From NCBI RefSeq assembly GCF_030161635.1, contig NZ_BSUO01000001.1, positions 3,453,199 through 3,517,198 on the forward strand: a stretch of 64,000 bases of DNA, written 5' to 3'. Below the pieces are notes generated by a model. That model ran no database searches, had not been told where the DNA came from, and saw nothing but the letters and a program-made list of their open reading frames with translations. Below are positions 8,650-17,141 of the stretch, piece after piece. Source of the stretch: Mobilicoccus caccae. GTDB taxonomy: Bacteria; Actinomycetota; Actinomycetes; Actinomycetales; Dermatophilaceae. A program made the position numbers and the translations under genes. Positions within the stretch are counted from its first letter, which is position 1. Every line of letters begins with the position of its first letter.

Positions 8650-9801
8650 TCAGCGACCTGCCGCCAGGCTCGCGGGCCCTCGTCCGAACGTCGCCCGTAC
8701 GAGTTCGACCATGTCGCGCGGCGGCATCCGCACCCACATCCGCGCCATCGACGTGAGCAACGGCGACGCGGTCGACGACCGGTCGAGGAAGGCCCGCTGC
8801 GAGGGCGCGGGCACCCGCGAGAAGGCGTCGAACAACGCCAGCGTCCCCTCGACGTCGAGACGCAGGAGCGCCCGCAGTCCCAGGTTGCGCAGCACCTCCG
8901 CGCCCGGTGGCGCCTCGCGCTGCGGCCACTCCTGCCCGGCGGCGAGTCGGTCGGCGACCATCGGTGCGGCGCGCAGGGAATGGGCGACCGAATAGCCGGT
9001 GACGATGTTCCCGCCGCCGCCTGCGGTGCCGAACGCGTGCGCCCCGGCCGGCGCGGGGGCGGCGCGTCCACGCATGGGGATGACGACGTGCTCCTCCTTG
9101 AGCGGCGCTGCCAGGACGGCCGGTTCGACGCCGCGGCGGCGCAACCGGCGGTGCAGCCTCTCGCGGAGTTCGGGCAGGTCCAGGGCCGGGAACGCCGCGA
9201 GCGCGGTCTCCTCCAGCAGCGTCGTCCCGTCGCCCAGGGGAATCGCGTAGAGGAACGTCGGCACCGCGCGCGCGTCGGGACGCGCGGGGTCCGGCGCCCA
9301 GTCCAGGGCCCAGTCCATGAGGAGCCCTGAGTGACCCCGCAAGGCGGGCCGGGCATCGTCGTCCGCGACGACGATGCCGTAGGCAGTCTGGGCCGGTCCG
9401 TCGTCGAGCGGTCGGCGTGGATCGGGTCGGGCGCCACGGGCATCGACGACGACGCGGGCCTCGCGGCGCAGGGCGCTGACACCGGCGTCGTCCAGGCGTT
9501 GCTCCCGGATCTCGACACCGCGCAGGTGCAGGTGGGCCTGCACACCGGCGTTGTCGAGGACGACATACGTGCGCGGCAACGGGCGCGGCATGGGGGCCGC
9601 CATCGCGGGGCGGTCGATGCGCGACCGCAGCGCCGCATCGGGGAGCAGTCCGGCGATCTCGTCGGCCCACACGCCGTAGGTCGGCCGCCACGGGGCCTGC
9701 GGTGCGGGGTCGATCGCCAACACGTTCAACCCGCGCGCGGCACAGTGGTGTGCCAGGGAACGTCCGGCCGGTCCGAGTCCGACGATCGCCACATCACGCA
9801 C
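8650..9801 (-). CDS. crtY: Lycopene cyclase family FAD-dependent protein
   Basis: 383 residues. The GTG at 9801 gives MRDVAIVGLGPAGRSLAHHC, a Rossmann dinucleotide fold with GxGxxG at residues 8-13. A second FAD-contact segment is APAGAHAFGTAGGGGNIVTGYSVAHSL near residue 265, the GTAGGxxxxxTGY pattern typical of plant- and bacterial-type CrtY/CrtL lycopene beta-cyclases. The YGVWADEI segment near residue 43 is also conserved. The reaction is redox-neutral cyclisation of lycopene ends to beta rings, at the membrane. No other carotenoid genes (crtE/B/I) are in this window, so the pathway must be encoded elsewhere. The symbol is tentative. Confidence 0.75.
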   Translation of the reverse strand: MRDVAIVGLGPAGRSLAHHCAARGLNVLAIDPAPQAPWRPTYGVWADEIAGLLPDAALRSRIDRPAMAAPMPRPLPRTYVVLDNAGVQAHLHLRGVEIREQRLDDAGVSALRREARVVVDARGARPDPRRPLDDGPAQTAYGIVVADDDARPALRGHSGLLMDWALDWAPDPARPDARAVPTFLYAIPLGDGTTLLEETALAAFPALDLPELRERLHRRLRRRGVEPAVLAAPLKEEHVVIPMRGRAAPAPAGAHAFGTAGGGGNIVTGYSVAHSLRAAPMVADRLAAGQEWPQREAPPGAEVLRNLGLRALLRLDVEGTLALFDAFSRVPAPSQRAFLDRSSTASPLLTSMARMWVRMPPRDMVELVRATFGRGPASLAAGR

Positions 9802-9829
9802 AGGGCCACCCTGTCATGACGCGGCCACG

Positions 9830-10420
9830 TCAGAGGCGGTAGGTCGCGCGCTCCCCGCCGATGAGCTTGGGCCGACTGCGCAGCGCGGTGACCCTGGCGG
9901 CTCCGACCTCGCGGGTCGGCAGCCGCAGGGGCACCTGGACGAACCGCACGTGCATGCCGACCTCGGTGTCGCCGATGTCGAGCCCGGCGTCGGCGACGAC
10001 GTGCTCGACCATGACCGGGTCCTCGTTCTGCACGAACGCCGCCCGGCAGGCGGCCCCGCCGGCGGTGAGGGCCGGGACGACACCGACGATCTCCAGGCGC
10101 TCACGCTGGGCGTACTCACGGTCGACGACGAGCGCCCGGTTGATGTGCTCGCACCCCTGGACGGCGAGGTATACGCCCTTCTCGGCGACGACGGGCCGGA
10201 TGCCGGCGATGACCGCCTCTCCGACCTCCGTGCTGCCGTCCTTGCCGATGCGCCCACCGCGGACCTCGCTACTGCTGCATCCGAGGACGACGAGCCCACC
10301 GGCCGGCACCGAGGCCAGGTCGAGGAGCTCACGCATCGCCTCGCCCGCGTGGCGTGACACCTCCGCCAGGGACGGCTCGGACGAGGACACCACCGGACCG
10401 GATTCGTGATTCGACGACAT
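9830..10420 (-). CDS. UPF0340/DUF436 family protein (TIGR01440, YwlG-like)
   Basis: About 196 residues. I start at ATG 10420 because GGAGG lies 8 bases upstream; an in-frame GTG at 10435 is the alternative. The core matches TIGR01440: VLGCSSSEVRGGRIGKDGS, then YLAVQGCEHINRALVVDRE and VEHVVADAGLDIGDTEVGMH. Family members are conserved cytoplasmic proteins of unknown function with a thiolase-like fold; the conserved Cys residues in GCSSSE and QGCEH are retained. It is monocistronic. No pathway link is visible from the neighbours. Confidence 0.85.
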   Translation of the reverse strand: MSSNHESGPVVSSSEPSLAEVSRHAGEAMRELLDLASVPAGGLVVLGCSSSEVRGGRIGKDGSTEVGEAVIAGIRPVVAEKGVYLAVQGCEHINRALVVDREYAQRERLEIVGVVPALTAGGAACRAAFVQNEDPVMVEHVVADAGLDIGDTEVGMHVRFVQVPLRLPTREVGAARVTALRSRPKLIGGERATYRL

Positions 10421-10525
10421 CCCGAACACCTCCACAACCCCACCTCGGACAGTAGGTGACGACGAAACCGTAGCGCGTGCGGTGCTGTCTCGGACATCTC
10501 CGGCTGTCTGAGGTGAGGGGCGGGG

Positions 10526-11476
10526 TCAGGGGTGGGCGGCGCCTTCGGCGATGACGAGGTCCTCCCAGGACATGCCGACCGTCTTGAAGACGTTGGGTCG
10601 GTCGTCGGCGCGGGTGACCTCGTCGCGGACCAGGTCGCGCAACGGGACGAGATCGGACTCGGCCAGCGCACCCTCCGCGATCGCCATGACGACGTCGCCG
10701 GCCTCGCGCAGCGCGGTGGCGATGTCCTCCACGACGACGAGCGCACGGCCCATGAGCTGCGCGTCGAGTTCGCGACGGTCCGTCTCGTGCGACCCGACGG
10801 CGACGACGGCCGCACCGTCGGCCACCCAGGCACCGTCGATCACCGGCTCGGCGGCCGAGGTGACACAGACGACGACCTGCGCCTCGCGCACGACCGCCTC
10901 GAGGTCGGCGCGTCCCACGACGACGTCGACCTCGATCTCCGCCCCGGCCTCCCGCGCCTGCGCGGCGATGCGCTCCGCGGCCCCGGCGACCCGCTCCTGG
11001 TCGCGACCGGCGACCGTGAGGCGCCGGACGTCGCGGATCGCCAGCAGCGCCTCCGCGTGGGTGACCGCCTGGGGCCCGTTGCCGACGATGACGGCCGAGG
11101 TCACCTCTGCCGGCGCCAACCGGTCCAGCCCGAGCGCGCTGACCGCGGGGGTGCGCAGCGCGGTCAGCGACGTGCCGTCCATGAGCACCGAGGGGGTGAG
11201 CGTCTCGGCGTCCATGAGCACGTAGAGCGCCTGGATGCGCTCGAGGCCACGCGCCGGGTTGTCGGGGGCGACCGAGGCCACCTTGACCCCCGCCGCGGTC
11301 GCGGTCGTCGAGGGCATGACGAGCAGTTGTCCGTGCTCGGTCCTCGGCGCCGCCCGAGGCGGGTCACCGGCGGGGTCGAACCCGTCGAGGATCGCCTGTT
11401 CGAGCAGTCGGCGGGCGCGGTCGGGAGAGACCCGCTCGCGCACCTCTTCCCCACCGATCCATGTCGGGGCACTCAT
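10526..11476 (-). CDS. Ornithine cyclodeaminase/mu-crystallin family protein
   Basis: 316 residues from ATG 11476. The NAD(P)-binding fold is marked by SAVIVGNGPQAVTHAEALLAI near residue 125, and the family active-site region by GVKVASVAPDNP near residue 65 and DGTSLTALRTPAVSALG near residue 105. The conserved Lys of GVKV and the Arg of ALRTPA are the usual substrate contacts; DAxVVAVGSHE is also typical. Members convert ornithine to proline or reduce imino acids such as pyrroline-carboxylate. The start codon overlaps the stop of an upstream truncated MFS transporter (ATGA), so this gene was originally second in a transporter-enzyme operon. The transporter has since been lost. Confidence 0.85.
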   Translation of the reverse strand: MSAPTWIGGEEVRERVSPDRARRLLEQAILDGFDPAGDPPRAAPRTEHGQLLVMPSTTATAAGVKVASVAPDNPARGLERIQALYVLMDAETLTPSVLMDGTSLTALRTPAVSALGLDRLAPAEVTSAVIVGNGPQAVTHAEALLAIRDVRRLTVAGRDQERVAGAAERIAAQAREAGAEIEVDVVVGRADLEAVVREAQVVVCVTSAAEPVIDGAWVADGAAVVAVGSHETDRRELDAQLMGRALVVVEDIATALREAGDVVMAIAEGALAESDLVPLRDLVRDEVTRADDRPNVFKTVGMSWEDLVIAEGAAHP

Positions 11477-11815
11477 GCGCTGACTCCTTCGCGTGCGGCC
11501 TCCCGGCGCGCGGTACGGCCCGACACCCACACGGCGACGAACGACAGCACCCCGAGCCCGAGGAGGTAGAGGGGGATGGGCCACCAGTGTCCACCGGTCA
11601 CCTCGACCATGGTCTCGGCGACCATCGGCGCCGTGCCCGAGAACACCGCCGCACCCACCTGATAGCCCAGCGTGATGCCGGTGTAGCGGATCTTGGCGGT
11701 GAACGTCTCGGACATGAACGTGCCCAGCGTCGCGGTGACCGGCGACCAGGCCAGACCCAACGCCAGCGCGCAGCCGACCATGCGCTGCTCGCGACGTGAC
11801 GGACGCTTGCTCGCG
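11473..11815 (-). pseudogene. MFS transporter remnant (metabolite:H+ symporter type), 5' deleted
   Basis: Only the C-terminal ~110 residues of a 12-TM transporter are left: MVGCALALGLAWSPVTATLG, FTAKIRYTGITLGYQVGAA and a last helix WPIPLYLLGLGVLSFVAVWV. The RYTGITLGYQ segment is characteristic of the shikimate/ketoglutarate (MHS) subfamily. The upstream ~300 residues are absent; homology stops near 11815, exactly where the operator and promoter of the divergent operon begin. The stop codon overlaps the ornithine cyclodeaminase start. This is a genuine truncation, not a homopolymer frameshift. Confidence 0.7.
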
Positions 11816-11817
11816 GC

Positions 11818-11852
11818 AACTACTTGCCATGGTGGAAAGTCGTTGCTAGTTT
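11818..11852 (+). promoter_or_regulatory. Promoter with 27-bp palindromic operator
   Basis: A near-palindrome at 11818-11844 has arms AACTACTTGCCA and TGGAAAGTCGTT around a 3-base centre, with 20 of 27 positions symmetric. It covers a probable -35 (TTGCCA, 11824-11829). A weaker -10 (TAGTTT, 11847-11852) follows after 17 bases. The controlled genes are the membrane protein at 11896 and the winged-helix regulator overlapping its end, which is the likely binder. Confidence 0.6.
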
Positions 11853-11895
11853 CAATGTTGTTCCCACCCAGAGAAGCACCTCGAAGGAGCCCACC

Positions 11896-12339
11896 ATGAA
11901 CGACGACACCCGCCACGGCATCACCGCCCAGGAGGCGCAGGCCGCGCTCGACCAGGCCTCCTCCACCCGCGTCACCACCGCGAAGGACCTGCGCACCCTC
12001 GCCCGCGTCACCGTCGGTGTCGGCGTCGCGATGGCGCTCGTCCTCCTGCTCATCCGCGCTGCCGGTGACAACCCGGCCGTCTTCGTCATCGGCATGGGCG
12101 TCTACGGCGCGGCGCTCGCCGTGCTGATGTGGCGCAGTTCGAGGATCGGTTCCGCGCCGCGGGGATTCGGCAAGCGCTACGCCGCCGGCATCGTCGGCAC
12201 GACGGCCGCGTACGGCATCGGCGTCGCGCTGATCGCGGGGCGAGAGCCTGCGTGGGCGCTCGTCATCGCCCTCGCCGTGCTCGTCGTCATCCCCGCCGTC
12301 CTCGCGGCGCGCTCGATCACGAAGCTGGCCACGAAGTGA
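11896..12339 (+). CDS. Four-helix integral membrane protein, unknown function
   Basis: 147 residues from ATG 11896, preceded by GAAGGAGCCCACC. After a 38-residue hydrophilic N-terminus (HGITAQEAQAALDQASS) there are four predicted membrane helices in two pairs: VGVGVAMALVLLLIRAA, FVIGMGVYGAALAVLMW, YAAGIVGTTAAYGIGVALIAG and ALVIALAVLVVIPAVLAA. No catalytic motif is visible. The pairing with a winged-helix regulator through a GTGA overlap is common in actinobacteria and suggests a small autoregulated stress or efflux-related module. I do not recognise a function. Confidence 0.75.
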   Translation: MNDDTRHGITAQEAQAALDQASSTRVTTAKDLRTLARVTVGVGVAMALVLLLIRAAGDNPAVFVIGMGVYGAALAVLMWRSSRIGSAPRGFGKRYAAGIVGTTAAYGIGVALIAGREPAWALVIALAVLVVIPAVLAARSITKLATK

Positions 12340-12635
12340 CTCTCGAACACGCCCGGCACCGGCTCGACGACGTCATCCACGCACCCGTCCGGTTCAGCAT
12401 CGTGGCCGCCCTCGCCTCGGTCGACCAGGCCGACTTCGCCTCTGTGCGTGACACGGTCGAGGTCAGCGACTCGGTCCTGTCGAAGCAGGCCACCGCCTTG
12501 GAACAGGCCGGGTACGTCAAGATCAAGAAGGGCTACGTCGGCAAGCGGCCCCGCACGTGGCTGTCCCTGACCAAGGAGGGACGCGCGGCGTTCGACAACC
12601 ATCTCGCCGCCCTCCGCGAGATCGCCGGCGCCTGA
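12336..12635 (+). CDS. Winged-helix transcriptional regulator (HTH_34/MarR-like)
   Basis: 99 residues. The GTG at 12336 overlaps the stop of the membrane protein gene. The sequence HAPVRFSIVAALASVDQADFASVRDTVEVSDSVLSKQATALEQAGYV is a compact winged helix with the recognition helix DSVLSKQATALEQAGYV, followed by the wing KIKKGYVGKRPRTWLSLTKEGR. This is the PF13601 class, usually encoded with a membrane protein and repressing its own operon. The 27-bp palindrome at 11818 over the promoter is its probable operator. The inducer is unknown. Confidence 0.85.
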   Translation: MTLEHARHRLDDVIHAPVRFSIVAALASVDQADFASVRDTVEVSDSVLSKQATALEQAGYVKIKKGYVGKRPRTWLSLTKEGRAAFDNHLAALREIAGA

Positions 12636-12707
12636 GCGCCACGACCTGCCGCACCGCGAAACCCGAGGTCGATGACAGGCCAGGCCCCGCAGCGGGAGAA
12701 TCGGGGC

Positions 12708-13553
12708 ATGGCGATCTCTCCTCCCCCGCAGAACGCGGCCTTCATCGATGCCTGGCTCACCGACATGGACGGCGTGCTCGTCCACGAAGAGGACCCGATC
12801 CCCGGCGCCGCGGAGTTCATCGAGGCGCTCAAGCGTGAGGGACTCCGGTTCCAGGTCCTCACCAACAACTCGATCTACACGCCGCGGGATCTGCGGGCCC
12901 GCCTGCTGGGCAGCGGGATCGACGTGCCGGAGGACGCGATCTGGACCTCGGCCCTGGCCACCGCGCGGTTCCTCGCCGACCAACGTCCGGACGGATCCGC
13001 CTACGTCATCGGCGAGGCGGGGCTGACGACCGCGCTGTACGAGGCGGGGTACACGATGACCTCCCGCGACCCGGACTACGTCGTGCTCGGCGAGACGCGC
13101 ACGTACTCGTTCGAGGCGATCACGCGGGCCATCCGGCTCATCGAGGGCGGCGCCCGGTTCATCGCCACCAACCCCGACGTGTCGGGGCCCTCCCCGGAGG
13201 GCAAGCTGCCCGCCACCGGCAGTGTCGCGGCCCTCATCACGGCCGCGACCGGGCGCACGCCGTACTACGTCGGCAAGCCGAACCCGCTGATGATGCGCAC
13301 GGCCCTCAACCGCATCGAGGCGCACTCCGAGCACACCGTGATGATCGGCGACCGCATGGACACCGACGTCATCAGCGGACTCGAGGTCGGGATGCGCACC
13401 ATCCTCGTCCTCACCGGCTCCACCCGCCCCGACCAGGTCGAACACTTTCCCTACCGCCCGACCCGGATCGCCGACTCCATCGCCGACGTCGTCGACCTCG
13501 TCCGCGAGCGCGCCCCCGGGCCCCACGGCGCCATCACGGTGAACGACGCCTGA
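12708..13553 (+). CDS. HAD-IIA family hydrolase (NagD-like phosphatase)
   Basis: 281 residues when started at ATG 12708; an in-frame ATG at 12672 is possible but gives a non-conserved extension. HAD motif I is TDMDGVLVHEED (nucleophile first Asp), motif II is QVLTNNS, motif III Lys lies in YYVGKPNPLMM, and motif IV is MIGDRMDTDV. The C2 cap domain between motifs II and III is that of type IIA (NagD, 4-nitrophenylphosphatase, PGP). It probably dephosphorylates a small sugar phosphate or nucleotide in the cytoplasm. It stands alone between the winged-helix regulator and the SDR gene. Confidence 0.88.
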   Translation: MAISPPPQNAAFIDAWLTDMDGVLVHEEDPIPGAAEFIEALKREGLRFQVLTNNSIYTPRDLRARLLGSGIDVPEDAIWTSALATARFLADQRPDGSAYVIGEAGLTTALYEAGYTMTSRDPDYVVLGETRTYSFEAITRAIRLIEGGARFIATNPDVSGPSPEGKLPATGSVAALITAATGRTPYYVGKPNPLMMRTALNRIEAHSEHTVMIGDRMDTDVISGLEVGMRTILVLTGSTRPDQVEHFPYRPTRIADSIADVVDLVRERAPGPHGAITVNDA

Positions 13554-13623
13554 CCGCGCCGCGGATGATGCTGCGGCGCGGGGTCACGATGCGCCGTGCG
13601 GTGAGTCACGCGAGGATGGAGGC

Positions 13624-14400
13624 ATGGCTCAGCGACGCATCCTCATCACCGGCGCGACGGGCGGCATCGGACTCCTGCTCTCGGAGCGCCTGGCCGACGA
13701 CTACGAGATCGTGCAGCACGGTCGCACTCCCAAGAACGAGGAGCAGGAGCGGGTACTCCGCAAGGCCGATCTCGAGCAGTACTCCGAGGTCCTCCCCCTG
13801 ATGGAGGGGGTCGACACGGTGATCCACCTCGCCGGCGCCGCCTCCCCCGAATCCGAGTGGGACGCGGTTCTCTCGGCCAACATCGTCGGCTACCGCAACG
13901 TGCTCGAGGCCGCGCGCGAGGCGGGTGTGCGCCGGGTCGTGTACGCCTCGTCCAACCACGCCGTCGGCATGTACGACCGGCTCGAGGAGTGGCCCGTCTA
14001 CCCCCACCACCTGCCGCGGGCCGACTCGTTCTACGGCGTCTCCAAGGCGTTCGGTGAGATCCTCGGCCGCTTCTACCACGACGAATACGGCATCGACGTG
14101 ATCTCCCTGCGCATCGGGTGGGTGGCGCCGGACCCGCTGCCCGCCGACATCGAGTTGCTCAAGGCCATGTGGCTGAGCGAGGACGACGCCGAGCGTGCCT
14201 TCCGCCGCGCCGTCGAGGCCGACGTCCGCTACGGCGTGTACTACACCGTCTCCGACAACCCCGATCGACGCTGGGACATGACGAACACCATGCTCGAGCT
14301 CGGCTACCGGCCGCAGGACTCCTGGGTGAAGCGGGCCGGCGGCGAGCACGTCGTCGAGGGTGGCGAGCCGACCCCGGACGACTGGCCCAAGGGTTCCTGA
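13624..14400 (+). CDS. NAD(P)-dependent extended SDR (uronate dehydrogenase-like)
   Basis: 258 residues. The start ATG at 13624 is preceded by GAGGATGGAGGC. The cofactor motif is TGATGGIG (residues 9-16). The catalytic triad is visible as the Ser pair in YASSNHAVG and YxxxK in YGVSKAFGE, close to residue 140. The SSNHAVGMYDR segment is typical of bacterial uronate dehydrogenases and related epimerases, and the length of about 260 fits that group rather than the 330-residue UDP-sugar epimerases. It likely oxidises a hexuronic acid or similar sugar with NAD+. No uronate catabolism genes are adjacent, so the substrate is uncertain. Confidence 0.8.
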   Translation: MAQRRILITGATGGIGLLLSERLADDYEIVQHGRTPKNEEQERVLRKADLEQYSEVLPLMEGVDTVIHLAGAASPESEWDAVLSANIVGYRNVLEAAREAGVRRVVYASSNHAVGMYDRLEEWPVYPHHLPRADSFYGVSKAFGEILGRFYHDEYGIDVISLRIGWVAPDPLPADIELLKAMWLSEDDAERAFRRAVEADVRYGVYYTVSDNPDRRWDMTNTMLELGYRPQDSWVKRAGGEHVVEGGEPTPDDWPKGS

Positions 14401-14467
14401 CGACGCGCCGAGGCCGGGGCACCCCCTCATCGCGCGCTCGACGCCACCTCCTGGATAGCTTTGGGTC

Positions 14468-15805
14468 ATGCCGACCGCCAACAGCGACACCGCATCCCGA
14501 GAGTCATCAGCGCCCACGCCCCACGGGGACCAGCACGCCTCCGGGCACCCCTCGTCAGGTGAGGAGGAGTCGACCCCGAAGAAGGCGGTCGGCACGGTGA
14601 TGGAGTCGCGGCCGGTCCGGGCGTTCAAACGCTTCAGCAAGGCGCGGGGTGGACTGCTCGCGGGCGGCATCGCCTACAAGGCACTGTTCTCGATCGTGTC
14701 GGCCCTGACCATCGCCTGGACCGTGTTCATGGCGACCCTCGGTGGCGACCCGGCCCTGCGCAGTCAGGTCATCGACGCCGTGAACTCGACGCTGCCGGGC
14801 ATCCTCGAGGACGGGTCGGGGCAGGGCATGATCGATCCGAACTCCCTGGTGATGGACACGGCGTTCAACCCCGCCTCGATCGGCGCGGCGCTCGTGTTGC
14901 TGTGGGCCTCCATCGGGTTGATGTCGAACATCCGCACCACCGTGCAGGCGATGTTCGGCATCATCGCCCCGGCCGAGAACTTCGCCCTCGCCAAGCTGCG
15001 CGACCTGTTCGGCTTCATCGCGATGGCGCTCGGCATCGTGCTCTCGGCCCTGCTCGGCACGGCGGCCAGCACGCTCGGCGGCGCTGTGCTCGACGTCATC
15101 GGGCTCGGGGACAACCCCGTCGTCGGGTTCCTCCTGCGAGGCCTCGGTCTGCTCGTCGCCGCCGCCGTCGCGGCCCTGACGTTCGCGTTCCTCTTCCGGG
15201 TCACCGCCGCCGTGCGCCCACCGGCCAAGGACTTGTGGCTCGGCTCGTTCATCGGCGGCGTCGCGGTGCAGATCGTCCTGTTCCTCGGCACCTCGATCGT
15301 CTCGTCGGTGAGCGACAACCCGCTGCTCGCGGCGTCGGCCTCGCTCGCCACCCTGCTGCTGTTCGTCAACCTGCTCGCCCAGGTCCTCATGATCGTGTCG
15401 GCGTTCACCGCCAACCCGCCCTCCCCGGAGACCCCCGAGTACCCCGAGGAGGTCCACTTCAAGGAGACCCCCAACTACGTCACGATGTCCGACGAGGAGA
15501 CGTTGGACTGGAAGTTCCAGGACGTCACCGGCCAGATCGACGTCGACGAGACGCTGCGCCCCGGCTACCGCAAGCCGAAGTCGCGGGACCGGCGTCCGCT
15601 CGACCTCGACGTGCGTCCCGACGGTCAGCCCGTGGGCCCGGTCCTCCTCGGCCCCCTCGCGCAGCGCCGTCTGCGCCGACGCGTGCGGAACCTCGAGAAC
15701 AAGGTCGTCGAGCTGCGTGCGCGCCTGGGTCAGCGGCCCCGTATCGCCGCGGCCGAGGAGAGCTACTGGAACAAGCGCGGCGTCAAGGGCGACTTCCGAC
15801 GCTGA
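14468..15805 (+). CDS. YihY/virulence factor BrkB family protein
   Basis: 445 residues: a cytoplasmic N-terminus of about 50 Ser/Thr/Glu-rich residues, six membrane helices, and a long hydrophilic C-terminus with a basic coiled region (RRRVRNLENKVVELRARLGQ). Key YihY motifs are SKARGGLLAGGIAYKALFS, LEDGSGQGMIDPNSLV and the final helices ending before NYVTMSDEETLDWKF. It is an uninterrupted paralogue of the frameshifted gene at 875-2052, sharing the DGSGQGxIDPxSL loop and the NYVT(M/L)S tail. The function is not established. The last 23 bases overlap the convergent O-antigen ligase-like gene. Confidence 0.85.
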   Translation: MPTANSDTASRESSAPTPHGDQHASGHPSSGEEESTPKKAVGTVMESRPVRAFKRFSKARGGLLAGGIAYKALFSIVSALTIAWTVFMATLGGDPALRSQVIDAVNSTLPGILEDGSGQGMIDPNSLVMDTAFNPASIGAALVLLWASIGLMSNIRTTVQAMFGIIAPAENFALAKLRDLFGFIAMALGIVLSALLGTAASTLGGAVLDVIGLGDNPVVGFLLRGLGLLVAAAVAALTFAFLFRVTAAVRPPAKDLWLGSFIGGVAVQIVLFLGTSIVSSVSDNPLLAASASLATLLLFVNLLAQVLMIVSAFTANPPSPETPEYPEEVHFKETPNYVTMSDEETLDWKFQDVTGQIDVDETLRPGYRKPKSRDRRPLDLDVRPDGQPVGPVLLGPLAQRRLRRRVRNLENKVVELRARLGQRPRIAAAEESYWNKRGVKGDFRR

Positions 15806-17039
15806 GCGCGGTGGCGCCGCGGCTGCCCTGCCTGCTCTCGGCGTCGCGGAAGACCTCCAGGCTCCTGCGGTGGTGCACGCCCTGCCCGGCTGCCATGGCC
15901 AGGCCGAGCACCAGCCACGCGGCGTACCCGTTGCGGACGGCGTTGACGGGGTTGTCGACCAGGCAGAAGACCGCGAAGGCGGCCAGCGCGCACCCGAGGG
16001 CGATGCCGGCGGCGGACGCGCGCCGCGCCGCGCGGATCACGTGGACCGCGCCGAGCACGGTGAGGCCGACCACCGCCACCAGCCCGAGGGGCCCGGCGGC
16101 GAGCAGCATGTCGAGCCACAGGTTGTGGGCGTGGCGGAACGCCTCGTCGCCGGGCACGGTCGCGGCCAGCAGATCGCCGGTGCGCCCGACGCCGACACCG
16201 AACGGGTACCGGCGCACCAGGTCGGCGGCGGCGCTCCAGACGTCCGCGCGAACCCCCACGCCCACGCCCGCCAGGACTGCGATCCCGGCCGCCGCGAGCA
16301 CGCCGGCCGCCGCGATACCCGCTCCCACGAGACGGGGTGTCGTCGGACGCCGCAGCACGAGGAACGCCGCCGCCATCGCCACGAGCGCGAGCAGACCTGC
16401 CCGTGAGCCGACGCCCACCACCCCGACGCCGACGACGAGGTAGCCGACTGCGCGGGAGTGACGTTGGGTGTGCCCTGCCGCGTAGGCGGCGGCCAGGGGG
16501 ATGAGCAGCACGAGGAACGCGGCGAGCAGGTTGGGGTTGCCGAAGGTGCCCAGCGCACGGAAGACGACGCCGGGGTTGCCACAGGAGTCGGCGCTGCCGT
16601 CGAGGGCGCCGCGGCAGAAGCCGGTGGGAATACCGTTGACGGTCTGCCGGATTCCGGTGAGCGCGGCGGTGGCGACCGCCGCGGTCGCCGTGAGCGAGAT
16701 GGCCCGCCACGACTCCGGGCTGCTGCGCAGCACACCCGCGGCGAGGTAGGCGACGCCGACACAGGTCAGCAGCCCCCGCCACTCCGACCACCCGCCGTAG
16801 ACGTGGGCGGGGACGGCGGCGGCGGCCAGCAGCAGCACCACGCACAGGTCGAAGAGGCGACGCCACGCGAACGTCGAGCGATCCACGCGGCGGACCGTCG
16901 CCGCGAGCGCCACGAGCCCGATGAGGACCACGAGGCGCACGGGCGTGAGGACCCAGAACAGCGGGGTGTCCGGAAGCACGTCGGCGACGGCGTGCAGCAT
17001 GACGAGCGCGAGCGCGAGAAGCGCGACGAGGGAGGCCAT
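15783..17039 (-). CDS. O-antigen ligase/Wzy_C-like polytopic membrane protein
   Basis: 418 residues with about 11-12 predicted membrane helices. The family signature is a large extracytoplasmic loop with GTFGNPNLLAAFLVLLIPLAAA and, later, RYPFGVGVGRTGDLLAATVPGDEAFRHAHNLWLD (here split by the FGVGVG turn). The conserved His pair and Asn (HAHN) and the Arg before it match the Wzy_C active-site region (PF04932). Such proteins ligate or polymerise lipid-linked glycans, or in actinobacteria add surface polysaccharides. No glycosyltransferases are adjacent. The ATG at 17039 is the first Met and precedes a hydrophobic segment directly. Confidence 0.78.
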   Translation of the reverse strand: MASLVALLALALVMLHAVADVLPDTPLFWVLTPVRLVVLIGLVALAATVRRVDRSTFAWRRLFDLCVVLLLAAAAVPAHVYGGWSEWRGLLTCVGVAYLAAGVLRSSPESWRAISLTATAAVATAALTGIRQTVNGIPTGFCRGALDGSADSCGNPGVVFRALGTFGNPNLLAAFLVLLIPLAAAYAAGHTQRHSRAVGYLVVGVGVVGVGSRAGLLALVAMAAAFLVLRRPTTPRLVGAGIAAAGVLAAAGIAVLAGVGVGVRADVWSAAADLVRRYPFGVGVGRTGDLLAATVPGDEAFRHAHNLWLDMLLAAGPLGLVAVVGLTVLGAVHVIRAARRASAAGIALGCALAAFAVFCLVDNPVNAVRNGYAAWLVLGLAMAAGQGVHHRRSLEVFRDAESRQGSRGATALSVGSRP

Positions 17040-17141
17040 TGCTCCGTTGTCCCGCGCCGCGGTGTCCGTGGTCCGGACACGGGATGAACCGCGGGTGCGC
17101 GTTGCCCGACGTGTGGGGATCGACCGTGGGTGTCGCGCGGG

